The translations under genes and the position numbers were made by a program. Positions 1 through 7,662 of a DNA stretch of 64,000 bases are shown here, one piece after another; positions within the stretch are counted from its first letter, which is position 1; each line of letters starts with the position of its first letter. The DNA is taken from assembly GCA_963729875.1 (NCBI GenBank), contig CAVSPR010000009.1, positions 558,001 through 622,000 on the forward strand, in the 5' to 3' direction. Below the pieces are notes generated by a model. The model did no database searches and was not told where the DNA came from. It saw only the letters and a program-made list of their open reading frames with translations. This stretch comes from DATBSL01 sp963729875. GTDB taxonomy: Bacteria; Acidobacteriota; Vicinamibacteria; Fen-336.

Positions 1-2
1 GG

Positions 3-110
3 ATCCTCTCGCGCTCTCCCGAGATCCCCGACGCGCAGTACCGCGAGGTCGTCGGCCGCCTGGCCCGGGTGTACGACGTCACCGGGCTCGTGCGGACCGA
101 GCAGCGTTAG
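3..110 (+). CDS. Lipocalin family protein, C-terminal fragment
   Basis: The window opens inside a reading frame that runs to a TAG at 108-110 and gives a 35-residue C-terminus. The tail reads ILSRSPEIPDAQYREVV, then a short helix, then TGLVRT. This resembles the end of Blc-type bacterial lipocalins, where an 'LSRTP' turn is followed by a helix and a final 'LVRTPQ'. Lipocalins of this type are outer-membrane-anchored lipid-binding proteins. The barrel, any lipobox and the start codon lie outside the window, so the call rests on the tail alone. Confidence 0.6.
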   Translation: MLSRSPEIPDAQYREVVGRLARVYDVTGLVRTEQR

Positions 111-133
111 CCCCCGCGCCGGGGCCCCCTGAG

Positions 134-574
134 CTAGCGCTCTGGCGTCCGCCCCCGGCCCTTCTCCTCGATGTCGCGCAGGTGCAGGTTCAGCGCGTTG
201 GCCGAGATCTGGATCTCCCAGAGCGACAGCGCGAGCGAGGCAATCATCAGCAGGAGCGCGACGCCGAACACGATCTCGGCGGCGAGGAGCGACCGCACGT
301 AGATCAGGAACATGCTGAGCACGCACAGCAGGAGGCTCGCGATCCCGGCTACCTGCATCCAGCGGATGAGGTTGAGTCGAATCCGGAGGTTCCGGATCTG
401 GCCGTAGAGCACGTCGTCCGGTCTCTCCTTGTAGACGGCGTGCAGGTTGCGTACGAGCACGGCCAGGGAGTGGAAGCGGTTGGTGAAGGCCAGCATCAGG
501 AGAGAGATCGCGGAGAAGAGCAGGGCGGGGGTCGCGAGCGTGATGTGTTCCACGGGCATGCGCCATCTTGCCAT
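134..574 (-). CDS. DUF2721 family membrane protein
   Basis: A 146-residue protein with three hydrophobic segments: about residues 13-30, after which comes TNRFHSLAVLVRNLH, then about 73-93 and 97-120. The 'TPALLF.AISLLMLA.TNRF' start and the conserved arginine-rich cytoplasmic stretch between TM1 and TM2 are typical of DUF2721 proteins, whose function is unknown. An internal ATG five codons in (first base 559) gives the more usual family N-terminus and may be the true start. No Shine-Dalgarno sequence is visible before either ATG. It is divergent from the zinc-ribbon gene at 613. Confidence 0.75.
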   Translation of the reverse strand: MARWRMPVEHITLATPALLFSAISLLMLAFTNRFHSLAVLVRNLHAVYKERPDDVLYGQIRNLRIRLNLIRWMQVAGIASLLLCVLSMFLIYVRSLLAAEIVFGVALLLMIASLALSLWEIQISANALNLHLRDIEEKGRGRTPER

Positions 575-612
575 GGTGCGGGCGCCGGCCGCGGTACGAT
601 GGTGCCCGGCCG

Positions 613-900
613 ATGACGCTGCTCCTCCTGAAGCGCGAGCCTTCCGCGCCCGACCGCGTGCCCGTTCTCGGCGAGAAACCTGACGATCGCGTCGGGGAAC
701 CGCGGATCCGCTGCCCCCGGTGCGCGTGGCAGCCGGAGCGTCACGACCAGTGGATGTGCACCTGTCTGCACTGCTGGAACACGTTCGAGACGCGCGGGAT
801 CTGTCCCGCCTGCGGCCGCCTCTGGGCGCAGACCCAGTGCCCGCGCTGCAGCGAGTGGTCGCCGCACGAGTCGTGGTACGTCCAGGATTGGACGGCCTGA
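613..900 (+). CDS. Small zinc-ribbon protein (hypothetical)
   Basis: A 95-residue soluble protein carrying several cysteine pairs in its second half: CPRC, CTCLHC, CPACG and CPRC. This is enough for two zinc ribbons or one treble-clef pair. Aromatic residues (W, H) are interspersed, as in small conserved hypothetical proteins of Gram-negative bacteria. I start it at ATG 613 rather than the upstream in-frame ATG at 568. A -10-like TACGAT at 595-600 would put the transcription start only about 6 bases before 613, and the extra residues look non-coding. The likely role is nucleic-acid or protein binding, and no specific function can be assigned. Confidence 0.6.
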   Translation: MTLLLLKREPSAPDRVPVLGEKPDDRVGEPRIRCPRCAWQPERHDQWMCTCLHCWNTFETRGICPACGRLWAQTQCPRCSEWSPHESWYVQDWTA

Positions 901-904
901 GCGC

Positions 905-2407
905 CTACCCCACGTGGGGGAGCAGCGGGCGCAGGAGCAGGATCCCGGCCCACAGGGCGACGAGGCACGCGAGGTCGAGCAGGATGCCGACGCGGATCAT
1001 CCGGGTGAGGGGGACTCGACCGGTGCCGAACACGATCGCGTTCGGGGGCGTGGACACCGGGAAGACGAAGGCGCAGGTGCAGGCGATCCCGGCGCCGATG
1101 GCGGGGGGGACGGGGTCGAAGCCGGCCTCGCGGGCGGCCGCGATCACGACGGGAATGAGGAGCGTGGCGGCGGCGGTGTTGGAGGCGACCTCCGTGACCG
1201 CGAGCGCCGCGGCGATCGAGACGAGGAGCAGCCCCTCCGGGCTCGAGGCGAGACCGGAGCGGACGACGCCCTCGCCCACCCACTTCGCGAGCCCCGTCGT
1301 CTCGGCCAGCGTGCCGAGGGACAGCCCGCCCCCGAAGAGAAGGAGGATGCCCCAGTTGATCCCCTCGGCGTCGCCCCAGTTCAGGACGAAGCGGCGCTCC
1401 CGCCAGCTCGCGGGCACGGCGAACAGGATCGCTCCGCAGAGGAGGGCCACGCCGGCCTCGGGGAAGAGCCGGTCGAGCGTCCGGGCGAGCGGGTGCGTGC
1501 GGCCGAAGACGCCCCCCGCCACGGCCGGCGCCGTCCAGAGGGCGAACGCGAGGACGATGGCGGCGACGGTCCAGGCACGACCCGTGCGATCCACCGTCCC
1601 CCCCACCGGCACGTCCGCCACCTCCGCCGGGGCGTCCAGGGCCAGGCGCCGGAGGCCGAGCCGGAGCGAGAGCCCGCCGATCGCCACGACGAGGACCAGC
1701 GCGGAAAGGGGCACGCCGAAGAGCAGCCAGTCCGTGAACGTGATCCGCACTCCGGCCATCCGCTCCAGGAAGCCGGCCACCAGCAGGTTCGGCGGAGTGC
1801 CGATGATCGTCGCGAGCCCGCCGATCGACGCCCCGTAGGCGACGGCGAGCAGGACGGCCGTGTCCAGCCGCCGCGGCGTCCCGTCGCTTCGGCCCGCGCG
1901 CGCGTCGAGCGTGCCCGTGGCCACCGGGACGAAGAGCGCCGCCGTTGCCGTGTTCGACAGGAACGAGGAGACGGCCGCCGAGGCCAGGCCGAAGCCGGCC
2001 ACGAGCCCCCGGGGCGACCCCGCGAAGGCGCGGACGGAGAGGATGGCCCGCGCCACGCGCACGTCGAGGCCGTACTTCCGGAACGCCTCGGCCAGGAGGA
2101 AGCTTCCCATGAAGAGGAAGATCACCGGGTCCGCGTAGGGAGCGATCACCTGGCGGAGCGGCGCCACTCCCGTGGCGACGGCCAGGGCGGAGCTCAGCAG
2201 CGCGGTGGCGGGGAGGGGGAGGGCCTCCGTCATCCACCACACGACGGTGAGGGTGATGATGGCGAGCAGGCGGCGAGCCTCGGCCGGATGGCCGCCGGGG
2301 TTCCAGGCGTAGACGGCCAGGGCCAGCACCGGGCCGAGGAGAAAGCCCGCGGTCTTCAGGCCGCGCTCGAACTGACTCTCCGAGTCTGCCGACGGTTCGG
2401 GGGACAT
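905..2407 (-). CDS. SLC13/DASS-family sodium-coupled anion symporter
   Basis: A 500-residue integral membrane protein of the divalent anion:Na+ symporter family (dicarboxylate, sulfate or phosphate substrates). The two SNT-type signatures are visible: SNTATAALFVP in the first half and SNTAAATLLIPV in the second. Each sits in a re-entrant hairpin that builds the Na+ and carboxylate sites. About 11 hydrophobic segments fill the length, which is normal for the family. Which anion is carried cannot be read from sequence. The neighbouring phosphate genes are suggestive, but this family more often carries dicarboxylates. A TATAGT at 2416-2421 (minus strand) lies directly before the ATG, and no Shine-Dalgarno is visible. 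Confidence 0.88.
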   Translation of the reverse strand: MSPEPSADSESQFERGLKTAGFLLGPVLALAVYAWNPGGHPAEARRLLAIITLTVVWWMTEALPLPATALLSSALAVATGVAPLRQVIAPYADPVIFLFMGSFLLAEAFRKYGLDVRVARAILSVRAFAGSPRGLVAGFGLASAAVSSFLSNTATAALFVPVATGTLDARAGRSDGTPRRLDTAVLLAVAYGASIGGLATIIGTPPNLLVAGFLERMAGVRITFTDWLLFGVPLSALVLVVAIGGLSLRLGLRRLALDAPAEVADVPVGGTVDRTGRAWTVAAIVLAFALWTAPAVAGGVFGRTHPLARTLDRLFPEAGVALLCGAILFAVPASWRERRFVLNWGDAEGINWGILLLFGGGLSLGTLAETTGLAKWVGEGVVRSGLASSPEGLLLVSIAAALAVTEVASNTAAATLLIPVVIAAAREAGFDPVPPAIGAGIACTCAFVFPVSTPPNAIVFGTGRVPLTRMIRVGILLDLACLVALWAGILLLRPLLPHVG

Positions 2408-2415
2408 CGGGGCGA

Positions 2416-2421
2416 ACTATA
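2416..2421 (-). promoter_or_regulatory. -10-like element (TATAGT) of the SLC13 gene
   Basis: Read on the minus strand the hexamer is TATAGT. It ends 8 bases before the ATG whose first base is 2407. A normal start about 7 bases downstream of the hexamer would yield an essentially leaderless mRNA. No good -35 hexamer is visible 16-18 bases upstream, so this is suggestive only. Confidence 0.35.
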
Positions 2422-2438
2422 GCGCCGTTGGGAAGGGG

Positions 2439-3587
2439 TCAGCGGGGCAAGACGAGGCCGAGGAGGCCGGCCGCCGGAACGAGCCACGCCGGGCTCGTGC
2501 GGAAGCGCAGGAGAAGGACCGCGCTCACCGCCGCGATGCCCGCCGTCCAGCCGTCCACGATCGCCGCTCGCGCGAGCTGGGCCGTGACCAGGGCCATGAG
2601 GGCGATCGAGGCGACATTCACCCCATCGAGGAAGGCCCCGGCGACGGGGGAGCGGCGGATCCGCGGCACGAGCGGGCCGCTCAGGGCAACGAAGACGAAA
2701 GCGGGCAGGAAGATCCCGACAGTGGCCGCCGCCGCGCCCCAGAACCCGCCGAGCACGTAGCCGACGAAGGTCGCGGTCGTGAACACGGGGCCCGGCGTGA
2801 CCTGGCCCACGGCAACGGCGTCGAGAAGCTGGCTCTCGGTGAGCCACCCCCGGCGCACGACGAGGTCGGCGCGCAGGAAGGCGAGGAGCACGTAACCGCT
2901 CCCGAAGAGCACCGACCCGATCTTCAGGAAGACGAGGAAGAGGGGCGCGAGGCCGAACGGCACCGCTCCCGTCGTTGCCGAGGCGATGGCGGCCGCGCCC
3001 AGCGGCAGGGCCGCGATCGTGTTCGCCGCGCTCCGCCCCGCCCCGGAGCGCGCCCACGCGAGGACGGACACGATTGCCCCGGCTCCGAAGATCACGGCGA
3101 GCTCGTGCACCCCGGCCGAGGTGGCGGCGAAGGACAGAAGGCCGATGGCCACGAGGAGGCGGGTGCGGGTCGCGATCCGCCCCAGGCTCCACAGCGCCTG
3201 GAGCACGATCGCGATGATGACGGGCTTGACGCCACGCAGCAGGCCCTCGGCCGCCGGGAGAGTGCCGTAGCGCGTGTAGGCCCAGGCGCAGCCGAGGACG
3301 ATCGCGAAGGCGGGCAGGATGAAGCAGGCACCGGCCACGACGAGACCGCGCCACCCCGCCCGCTCGTTGCCGACGTGGATCGCCATCTCGGTCGAGTTGG
3401 GGCCGGGGATGAGGTTCGTGGCCCCGAGGAGGTCGAGGAACCGCTCGCGGCTCATCCAGCCGCGGCGGCGGACGACCTCGTCCTCCATGAGGGCGATGTG
3501 GGCCGCAGGCCCGCCGAAGCCGAGGGTCCCGAGCTTGAGAAAGAGCCGGGCGAGATCGAGCAGCGCTCCCGGCGGCGTCCGGCTCAC
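2439..3587 (-). CDS. chrA: Chromate transporter ChrA (CHR family, two-domain)
   Basis: A 382-residue membrane protein with two homologous halves, the standard long ChrA form. Each half carries the family signature: FLKLGTLGFGGPAAHIALME in the N-half and FLKIGSVLFGSGYVLLAFL in the C-half. These are followed by 'LLGATNLIPGPNSTEMA' and 'AVGQVTPGPVFTTATF'. CHR proteins export chromate, and some may move sulfate. The start is GTG at 3587, overlapping the upstream gene's stop in a GTGA arrangement, which implies translational coupling to the COG3650-like gene. A much longer open frame continues upstream but is antisense-type noise in GC-rich DNA. Confidence 0.88.
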   Translation of the reverse strand: MSRTPPGALLDLARLFLKLGTLGFGGPAAHIALMEDEVVRRRGWMSRERFLDLLGATNLIPGPNSTEMAIHVGNERAGWRGLVVAGACFILPAFAIVLGCAWAYTRYGTLPAAEGLLRGVKPVIIAIVLQALWSLGRIATRTRLLVAIGLLSFAATSAGVHELAVIFGAGAIVSVLAWARSGAGRSAANTIAALPLGAAAIASATTGAVPFGLAPLFLVFLKIGSVLFGSGYVLLAFLRADLVVRRGWLTESQLLDAVAVGQVTPGPVFTTATFVGYVLGGFWGAAAATVGIFLPAFVFVALSGPLVPRIRRSPVAGAFLDGVNVASIALMALVTAQLARAAIVDGWTAGIAAVSAVLLLRFRTSPAWLVPAAGLLGLVLPR

Positions 3588-4579
3588 CGGGGGGCGGTCA
3601 CGAGGATCGTCTCCGACGAGCGGAGGGCGAACCCGCTCTCGCCCTGGGCGATCCGAGCGCGCACGATCCGGAATCCGCCCTCGACCGGTTCGAGATCTCC
3701 GAGGAGAGCGATGGTGTCGCCGTCCCTCATGCCGCAGGTGTAGCTCGCCCGTCGGCCCTCGAAGGCGAGGGAGGCGCCCGTGCCCGAGAAGCGGCACGTG
3801 AGGCCGTCCGTCAGCGCGATCTCCGACACCCGCACGGCCGTCGTCTCGATCGGGCGCGGGGCGCTCCCGCTTTCCCGCCAGTCGATCACGGCCTTCTGCG
3901 CCGTGAGAAGGCCCCCGGTGCCGACGGAGAGGGGCCCGACGAGCCCCACCGTGTCGCCGCCCCACCGCCCGCAGTCGAAGTTGACGCGCTGGCCCCTGAC
4001 CGTCGCCGTGGCCCCCTTGCCCGTTTGCTGGCATGCCTGGCCGTCGGGGAGGACGAGCGCCGTGATCCCCCCCTTTGCGGCGGGGAGGGCGCCAGGCTGC
4101 GGTGCCGGTGCCGGCGTCGAGGGCGCTGGCGCGGCCGCGGCCACGACCGGGCGCGGCAAGGCTGCGTCTGCCGGGGGTGGAGCGGCGGCAGGCATGATCG
4201 TGCAGCAGCCCTGGCGCGTCGCGCCGTCCGGCAGCGACACCCGCGCCGTGTAGTCGGCGGGCCCGCCCCCCTCGGCCGCGTCCGCCATCGTGTCGACGCA
4301 AGCCTCTCGCGTGATGACCGCCACGAGGTCGGCCCCCGCCGCGCCCGCGCGTCCTCGGTAGACGAAGAAGGCCGTCCGTCCGTCCGTCTCCTGGAGCCGG
4401 CCGTCGAGCCCCGTCTGGGCGAGGCCCCGGGTGTCGAGGGTCGCGAGCGTGGCCCGGGAGGCGTCGATCCGGAGATTCCACTCCGGCTCGTGGCCGCGGC
4501 AGGCGAAGCCGGGCGGCGGCTCGGCCGCCGCGGGAGCGACGAGCGCGAGGAGCAGTGCGGGGAGCGTGCGGTGGCGCAT
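3584..4579 (-). CDS. Secreted COG3650-like protein with duplicated cysteine-pair domain
   Basis: 331 residues with a clear signal peptide (MRHRTLPALLLALVAPAAA). The mature start FACRGHEPEWNLRID resembles the COG3650 family of periplasmic proteins of unknown function, in which a 'RGxEPxW' turn opens a lipocalin-like or META-like barrel. A proline/alanine-rich linker (about residues 165-200) leads to two tandem copies of a domain of about 60 residues. Both copies contain 'DG..C', then a C near the middle, then 'GD[TI]..L.G.L', an internal duplication visible by eye. The ATG at 4579 was chosen because it opens the signal peptide. The open frame upstream lacks coding character. Confidence 0.7.
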   Translation of the reverse strand: MRHRTLPALLLALVAPAAAEPPPGFACRGHEPEWNLRIDASRATLATLDTRGLAQTGLDGRLQETDGRTAFFVYRGRAGAAGADLVAVITREACVDTMADAAEGGGPADYTARVSLPDGATRQGCCTIMPAAAPPPADAALPRPVVAAAAPAPSTPAPAPQPGALPAAKGGITALVLPDGQACQQTGKGATATVRGQRVNFDCGRWGGDTVGLVGPLSVGTGGLLTAQKAVIDWRESGSAPRPIETTAVRVSEIALTDGLTCRFSGTGASLAFEGRRASYTCGMRDGDTIALLGDLEPVEGGFRIVRARIAQGESGFALRSSETILVTAPR

Positions 4580-4913
4580 GGCCCAGTCTAGCCGGAACGC
4601 GGCGCCCGCGACGCGGTGCTCACCGTCAGGCGGCCTCCAGGGGCGGCGGCGTCCGGACGAGGGCGCTCGGCAGGAACTCCCGGTCGTCGTCGGGGGACTC
4701 GAGCGGCAGCAGGGGCGCGAGGCCCGGTTCCGGAGGCGGCGGGGGCAGCTCCGTGCCCCGTCGGCGGGCGGCACGCAGGGAGGCGAGACGCTTCCAGGGT
4801 CGTCGATTCATGCACGGGAGAATCGCTTCCCCAAGTGACGCGGGCATGGCGAGGAGTGTTTTCTTCCGGCGACAAGTCACCGCGAACAAGGGACTTGACG
4901 GTGGCGACGCAAC
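4580..4913. other. Intergenic stretch without a convincing gene
   Basis: This lies between the COG3650-like gene and the Pho box of the porin. A 61-codon minus-strand frame (4626-4811, beginning MNRRPWKRLASLR, ending in a proline-rich tail) is the only candidate. It has no clear ribosome binding site and no recognisable domain. The overlapping plus-strand frames are low-complexity Arg/Gly/Ala typical of GC-rich shadows. I see no RNA gene. Confidence 0.4.
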
Positions 4914-4968
4914 GTTAACCTCCCGTTCACACGGCCGTCATCTCGCCGTCACGAGCCCTCCCTAGATT
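4914..4968 (+). promoter_or_regulatory. Pho box (four 11-bp repeats) and promoter of the porin gene
   Basis: Four 7-mers recur at exactly 11-bp spacing: GTTAACC (4914-4920), GTTCACA (4925-4931), CGTCATC (4936-4942) and CGTCACG (4947-4953). Each is separated by 4 bp. This is the architecture of PhoB sites (7-bp half-sites with 4-bp AT/GC spacers). Ten bases further on lies TAGATT (4963-4968), a fair -10, which is where a PhoB-dependent promoter puts it. The porin ATG is at 5034. A similar array precedes pstS1 at 6547, which supports the call. Confidence 0.8.
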
Positions 4969-5033
4969 AGCTCCCGCGCCGCGCCACCGAACTGGCTACG
5001 CGCGACCGCACTTCTTCCATGGAGGAATCTCGA

Positions 5034-6497
5034 ATGCGAACGACACTCCGGCGAGGAGCCCTGCTCGTCGCCCTTGCGCTCCTGGCCCTCGTCGGCGTGG
5101 ACCAGGCCCAGGCCCAGGTCGCCTACACGGCCAACACGATCACGAGCCTGTACTACCGGGAATTCAAGAAGGACGATCGGTACTTCGTCTTCAACGACGC
5201 CGCGGCGGCCACGCGCTTCGAGCAGTCGGGCGAGACCGGCATCGGCATCACGAAGATCGGCATCGGGCCGAACGGCGAGACGGTCTACGCCGACAGCGAG
5301 ACCGCGATGGAGCTGTTCTTCTTCAAGCACGGCCTCTCGGAGAAGGTGGACCGGCCGAAGCCGCCCGCGCTCAACGTCGTCTGGCGCGACGGCAAGACCC
5401 GCTTCACGCTCGGCAGCAACTTCTACATGGAGATGTCGAACCGCATCCAGCCGCGGTTCACCCTCGAGCTTCCCGACGACTCGGTCCAGCTCGCCGGCAC
5501 CGCGGGCAAGGGCGACAGCAAGGGCAGCTTCCGGATCCGGCGGGCGAAGTTCAAGCTCGAAGGCTGGTTCTACAAGCCGCAGCTCGAGTTCGAGGTCCAG
5601 CTGAACTGGACCGACGTGAACAACACGCCGCCGAGCCAGTTCGTCGAGGACGCGAACATCGACTGGGACATCTCGTCGAAGAAGGTCTTCCGCGTGAAGT
5701 TCGGGCAGTTCAAGGCTCCGTTCGGACGGCAGCAGCTCACCTCGTCCGGCGCCCAGCAGTTCGTGGACCGCGCGATCAACGACTCGCGCTACAACGACGC
5801 GCGCGAGACCGGCATCGCCCTCTGGGGCGTGGTGGGCGGCAACAAGCTCGATTGGCGCGTCATGATGTCCAACGGCAACGGGCGCACCCAGGCCACGAAC
5901 GACAACAACAAGTACCTGTGGTCCGGCCGCGTGATGTGGCAGGCGATCGGCAACACGCGCATGGACCAGTGGGGCTCGGGAGCCCTGCTGACCGAGGGCG
6001 ACCTGGGCGACTCGGTCGCCGGGCCCCTGCTCGCGCTCGCCGGGCAGTTCTCGAACAACAACCGGTACGGGTCCACGACCGCCGTCGACCTCGACAACCA
6101 GACCTGGGCCGTCGACTACACCTTCAAGTACAGGGGCTTCGCGACCTGGGCGGAGTACGCCGACCGCCGGTCGAACCCCGAGGCCCCGGCGACGGGCGAT
6201 CGCTCTCCGGAGTTCCACGACAAGGGCTTCCTGGGCCAGGCGTCGTACGCGTGGAAAGCGCCGGGGATCCCCGGGGCTTCGTTCTTCGAGCTGGCCTTCC
6301 GGTACGCCAAGGTGGACCCGAACGACCTCGTGGACGGCAACGATCGCTCGGAGATCGGCGGCGCGGTCAGCTACTACTACAACAAGCACGCACTGAAGGT
6401 GCAGGCCGACTTCCGGCAGCTCAAGGACGACGCGGCGAACGCGGGTGCGGGCACCACGACCAACGAGTTCCGGCTCCAGACCCAGTTCATCTTCTAG
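5034..6497 (+). CDS. oprP: Phosphate-selective porin (OprP/OprO family)
   Basis: A 487-residue outer-membrane protein. A signal peptide ends at about residue 28 (..DQAQA). The barrel carries the family's hallmark strands: RIRRAKFKLEGWFY, then YKPQLEFEVQLNWTD, then KFGQFKAPFGRQQL. It ends on a phenylalanine (QTQFIF), the usual signal for barrel insertion. Porins of this family (Pfam Porin_O_P) form anion-selective trimers for phosphate or polyphosphate uptake. I chose ATG 5034 because GGAGGAA lies 7 bases upstream. The earlier in-frame ATG at 5019 sits inside that ribosome binding site. The four-repeat Pho box at 4914 and the pst operon directly downstream support a role in phosphate starvation. 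Confidence 0.9.
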   Translation: MRTTLRRGALLVALALLALVGVDQAQAQVAYTANTITSLYYREFKKDDRYFVFNDAAAATRFEQSGETGIGITKIGIGPNGETVYADSETAMELFFFKHGLSEKVDRPKPPALNVVWRDGKTRFTLGSNFYMEMSNRIQPRFTLELPDDSVQLAGTAGKGDSKGSFRIRRAKFKLEGWFYKPQLEFEVQLNWTDVNNTPPSQFVEDANIDWDISSKKVFRVKFGQFKAPFGRQQLTSSGAQQFVDRAINDSRYNDARETGIALWGVVGGNKLDWRVMMSNGNGRTQATNDNNKYLWSGRVMWQAIGNTRMDQWGSGALLTEGDLGDSVAGPLLALAGQFSNNNRYGSTTAVDLDNQTWAVDYTFKYRGFATWAEYADRRSNPEAPATGDRSPEFHDKGFLGQASYAWKAPGIPGASFFELAFRYAKVDPNDLVDGNDRSEIGGAVSYYYNKHALKVQADFRQLKDDAANAGAGTTTNEFRLQTQFIF

Positions 6498-6506
6498 GCG
6501 GTCTGC

Positions 6507-6530
6507 GGGGGGCGCCGCGAGGCGCTCCCC
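6507..6530 (+). terminator. GC hairpin after the porin gene
   Basis: A 10-bp stem (GGGGGGCGCC with GGCGCTCCCC, one G-U pair) closed by a GCGA tetraloop of the GNRA type lies just after the porin stop. There is no run of T downstream, so it may act as a Rho-assisted terminator or a 3' mRNA stabiliser rather than a classical intrinsic terminator. Confidence 0.5.
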
Positions 6531-6546
6531 GCGGCTCCCCGTCCCA

Positions 6547-6601
6547 GTTAACACGGAATTAACACGCGCGTAACCCGCCGTTTCCCGGGCGTTGCTAGCC
6601 T
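6547..6601 (+). promoter_or_regulatory. Pho box (four 11-bp repeats) and promoter of pstS1
   Basis: GTTAACA (6547-6553), ATTAACA (6558-6564), CGTAACC (6569-6575) and GTTTCCC (6580-6586) repeat at exactly 11-bp intervals. A weak -10 (TAGCCT, 6596-6601) follows about 9 bp later. The first repeat is nearly identical to the first repeat before the porin (GTTAACC). The pstS1 ATG is at 6629. Two independent arrays with the same period and the same distance to the -10 make chance unlikely. Confidence 0.82.
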
Positions 6602-6628
6602 GACGGTGGAATCGAGGAGAGAGATCTC

Positions 6629-7584
6629 ATGAAGCGTTTCGCGACGGTGGCGGCCCTGGTGGTCCTCGCGGCCCCCGTGCTCGCCCAGCGGGTGCAGGTC
6701 GACGCCGGGATCCCCGCCTACCAGAAGGCCTCGGGCGTCTCCGGCAACATCAACAGCGTCGGCTCCGACACGATGAACAACATGATGGCGCTGTGGGCGG
6801 AGACGTTCCGCAAGATGTACCCCAACATCAAGATCCAGATCGAGGGCAAGGGCAGCTCCACGGCGCCGCCCGCGCTCATCGCCGGCACCTCGCAGTTCGG
6901 CCCGATGTCGCGCGCCATGCGCTCGACCGAGATCGACCAGTTCGAGGCCAAGTACGGCTACAAGCCCACGCAGCTCCGCACGTCGTACGACGCGCTCGCC
7001 GTCTACGTGAACAAGGACAACCCGCTCGAGAAGCTGACCCTCGCGCAGGTGGACGCGGTCTTCTCGAAGACGCGCCGCCGCGGCGGCAAGAACGTCAGCA
7101 CCTGGGGCGACCTCGGCCTGACCGGCGACTGGGCGGGCCGGCCGATCTCGCTCTACGGCCGCAACTCCGCCTCCGGCACGTACGGCTTCTTCAAGGAGCA
7201 CACGCTGAAGAACGGCGACTACAAGGACACCGTCAAGGAGCAGCCGGGCTCGGCGTCGGTGGTCCAGGGCGTGACCGAGGACCGCTTCGGCATCGGCTAC
7301 AGCGGCATCGGCTACAAGACCTCGGGGGTCAAGGCGCTGCCAGCTCGCCGAGACGGACCAGTTCTTCGACGGCAGCCTACGCCAACGTCACGAGCGGGAA
7401 GTACCCGCTCGCCCGCTTCCTCTACATCTACGTGAACAAGGCGCCGGGCAAGCCGCTCGACCCGCTGGTCAGGGAGTTCCTCAAGCTGATCCTGAGCAAG
7501 GACGGCCAGGAGGTCGTGGTGAAGGACGGCTACCTCCCGCTCCCGCCGGCGATCGTCGCGGAAGAGCTGAAGAAGGTCGAGTAG
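6629..7584 (+). CDS. pstS: Phosphate ABC transporter substrate-binding protein PstS (frameshifted in this sequence)
   Basis: The periplasmic phosphate-binding protein of the first Pst system, 317 residues after correction. It has a signal peptide (MKRFATVAALVVLAAPVLA, no lipobox) and the family phosphate loops 'NSVGSDTMNN', 'GKGSSTAPPAL', 'GPMSRAM' and 'GRNSASGTYGFFKEH'. The frame breaks twice within about 40 bp. An extra A near 7342 (ctgcc[a]gctcgcc) and an extra C near 7373 (ggcag[c]ctacg) push the last 70 residues into another frame, where they continue normally (YANVTSGKYPLARFLYIYVNK..). Two same-sign insertions so close together, with both sides conserved, look like sequence errors rather than gene decay. 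It is under the Pho box at 6547 and first of the pst1 operon. Confidence 0.85.
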
Positions 7585-7662
7585 GCATCACCTCGCGCCC
7601 GGGGCGGAGGTCCGGAGGGGACTCGGCCCCGGGCGCCGCCGTGCCCCCGGAGCCCCGACACC

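Noticed and set aside
4626..4811. 61-codon minus-strand gene (MNRRPWKRLASLR..)
   Set aside because: No ribosome binding site, proline-rich tail, no relatives recognised. Kept only as a remark in the intergenic entry.
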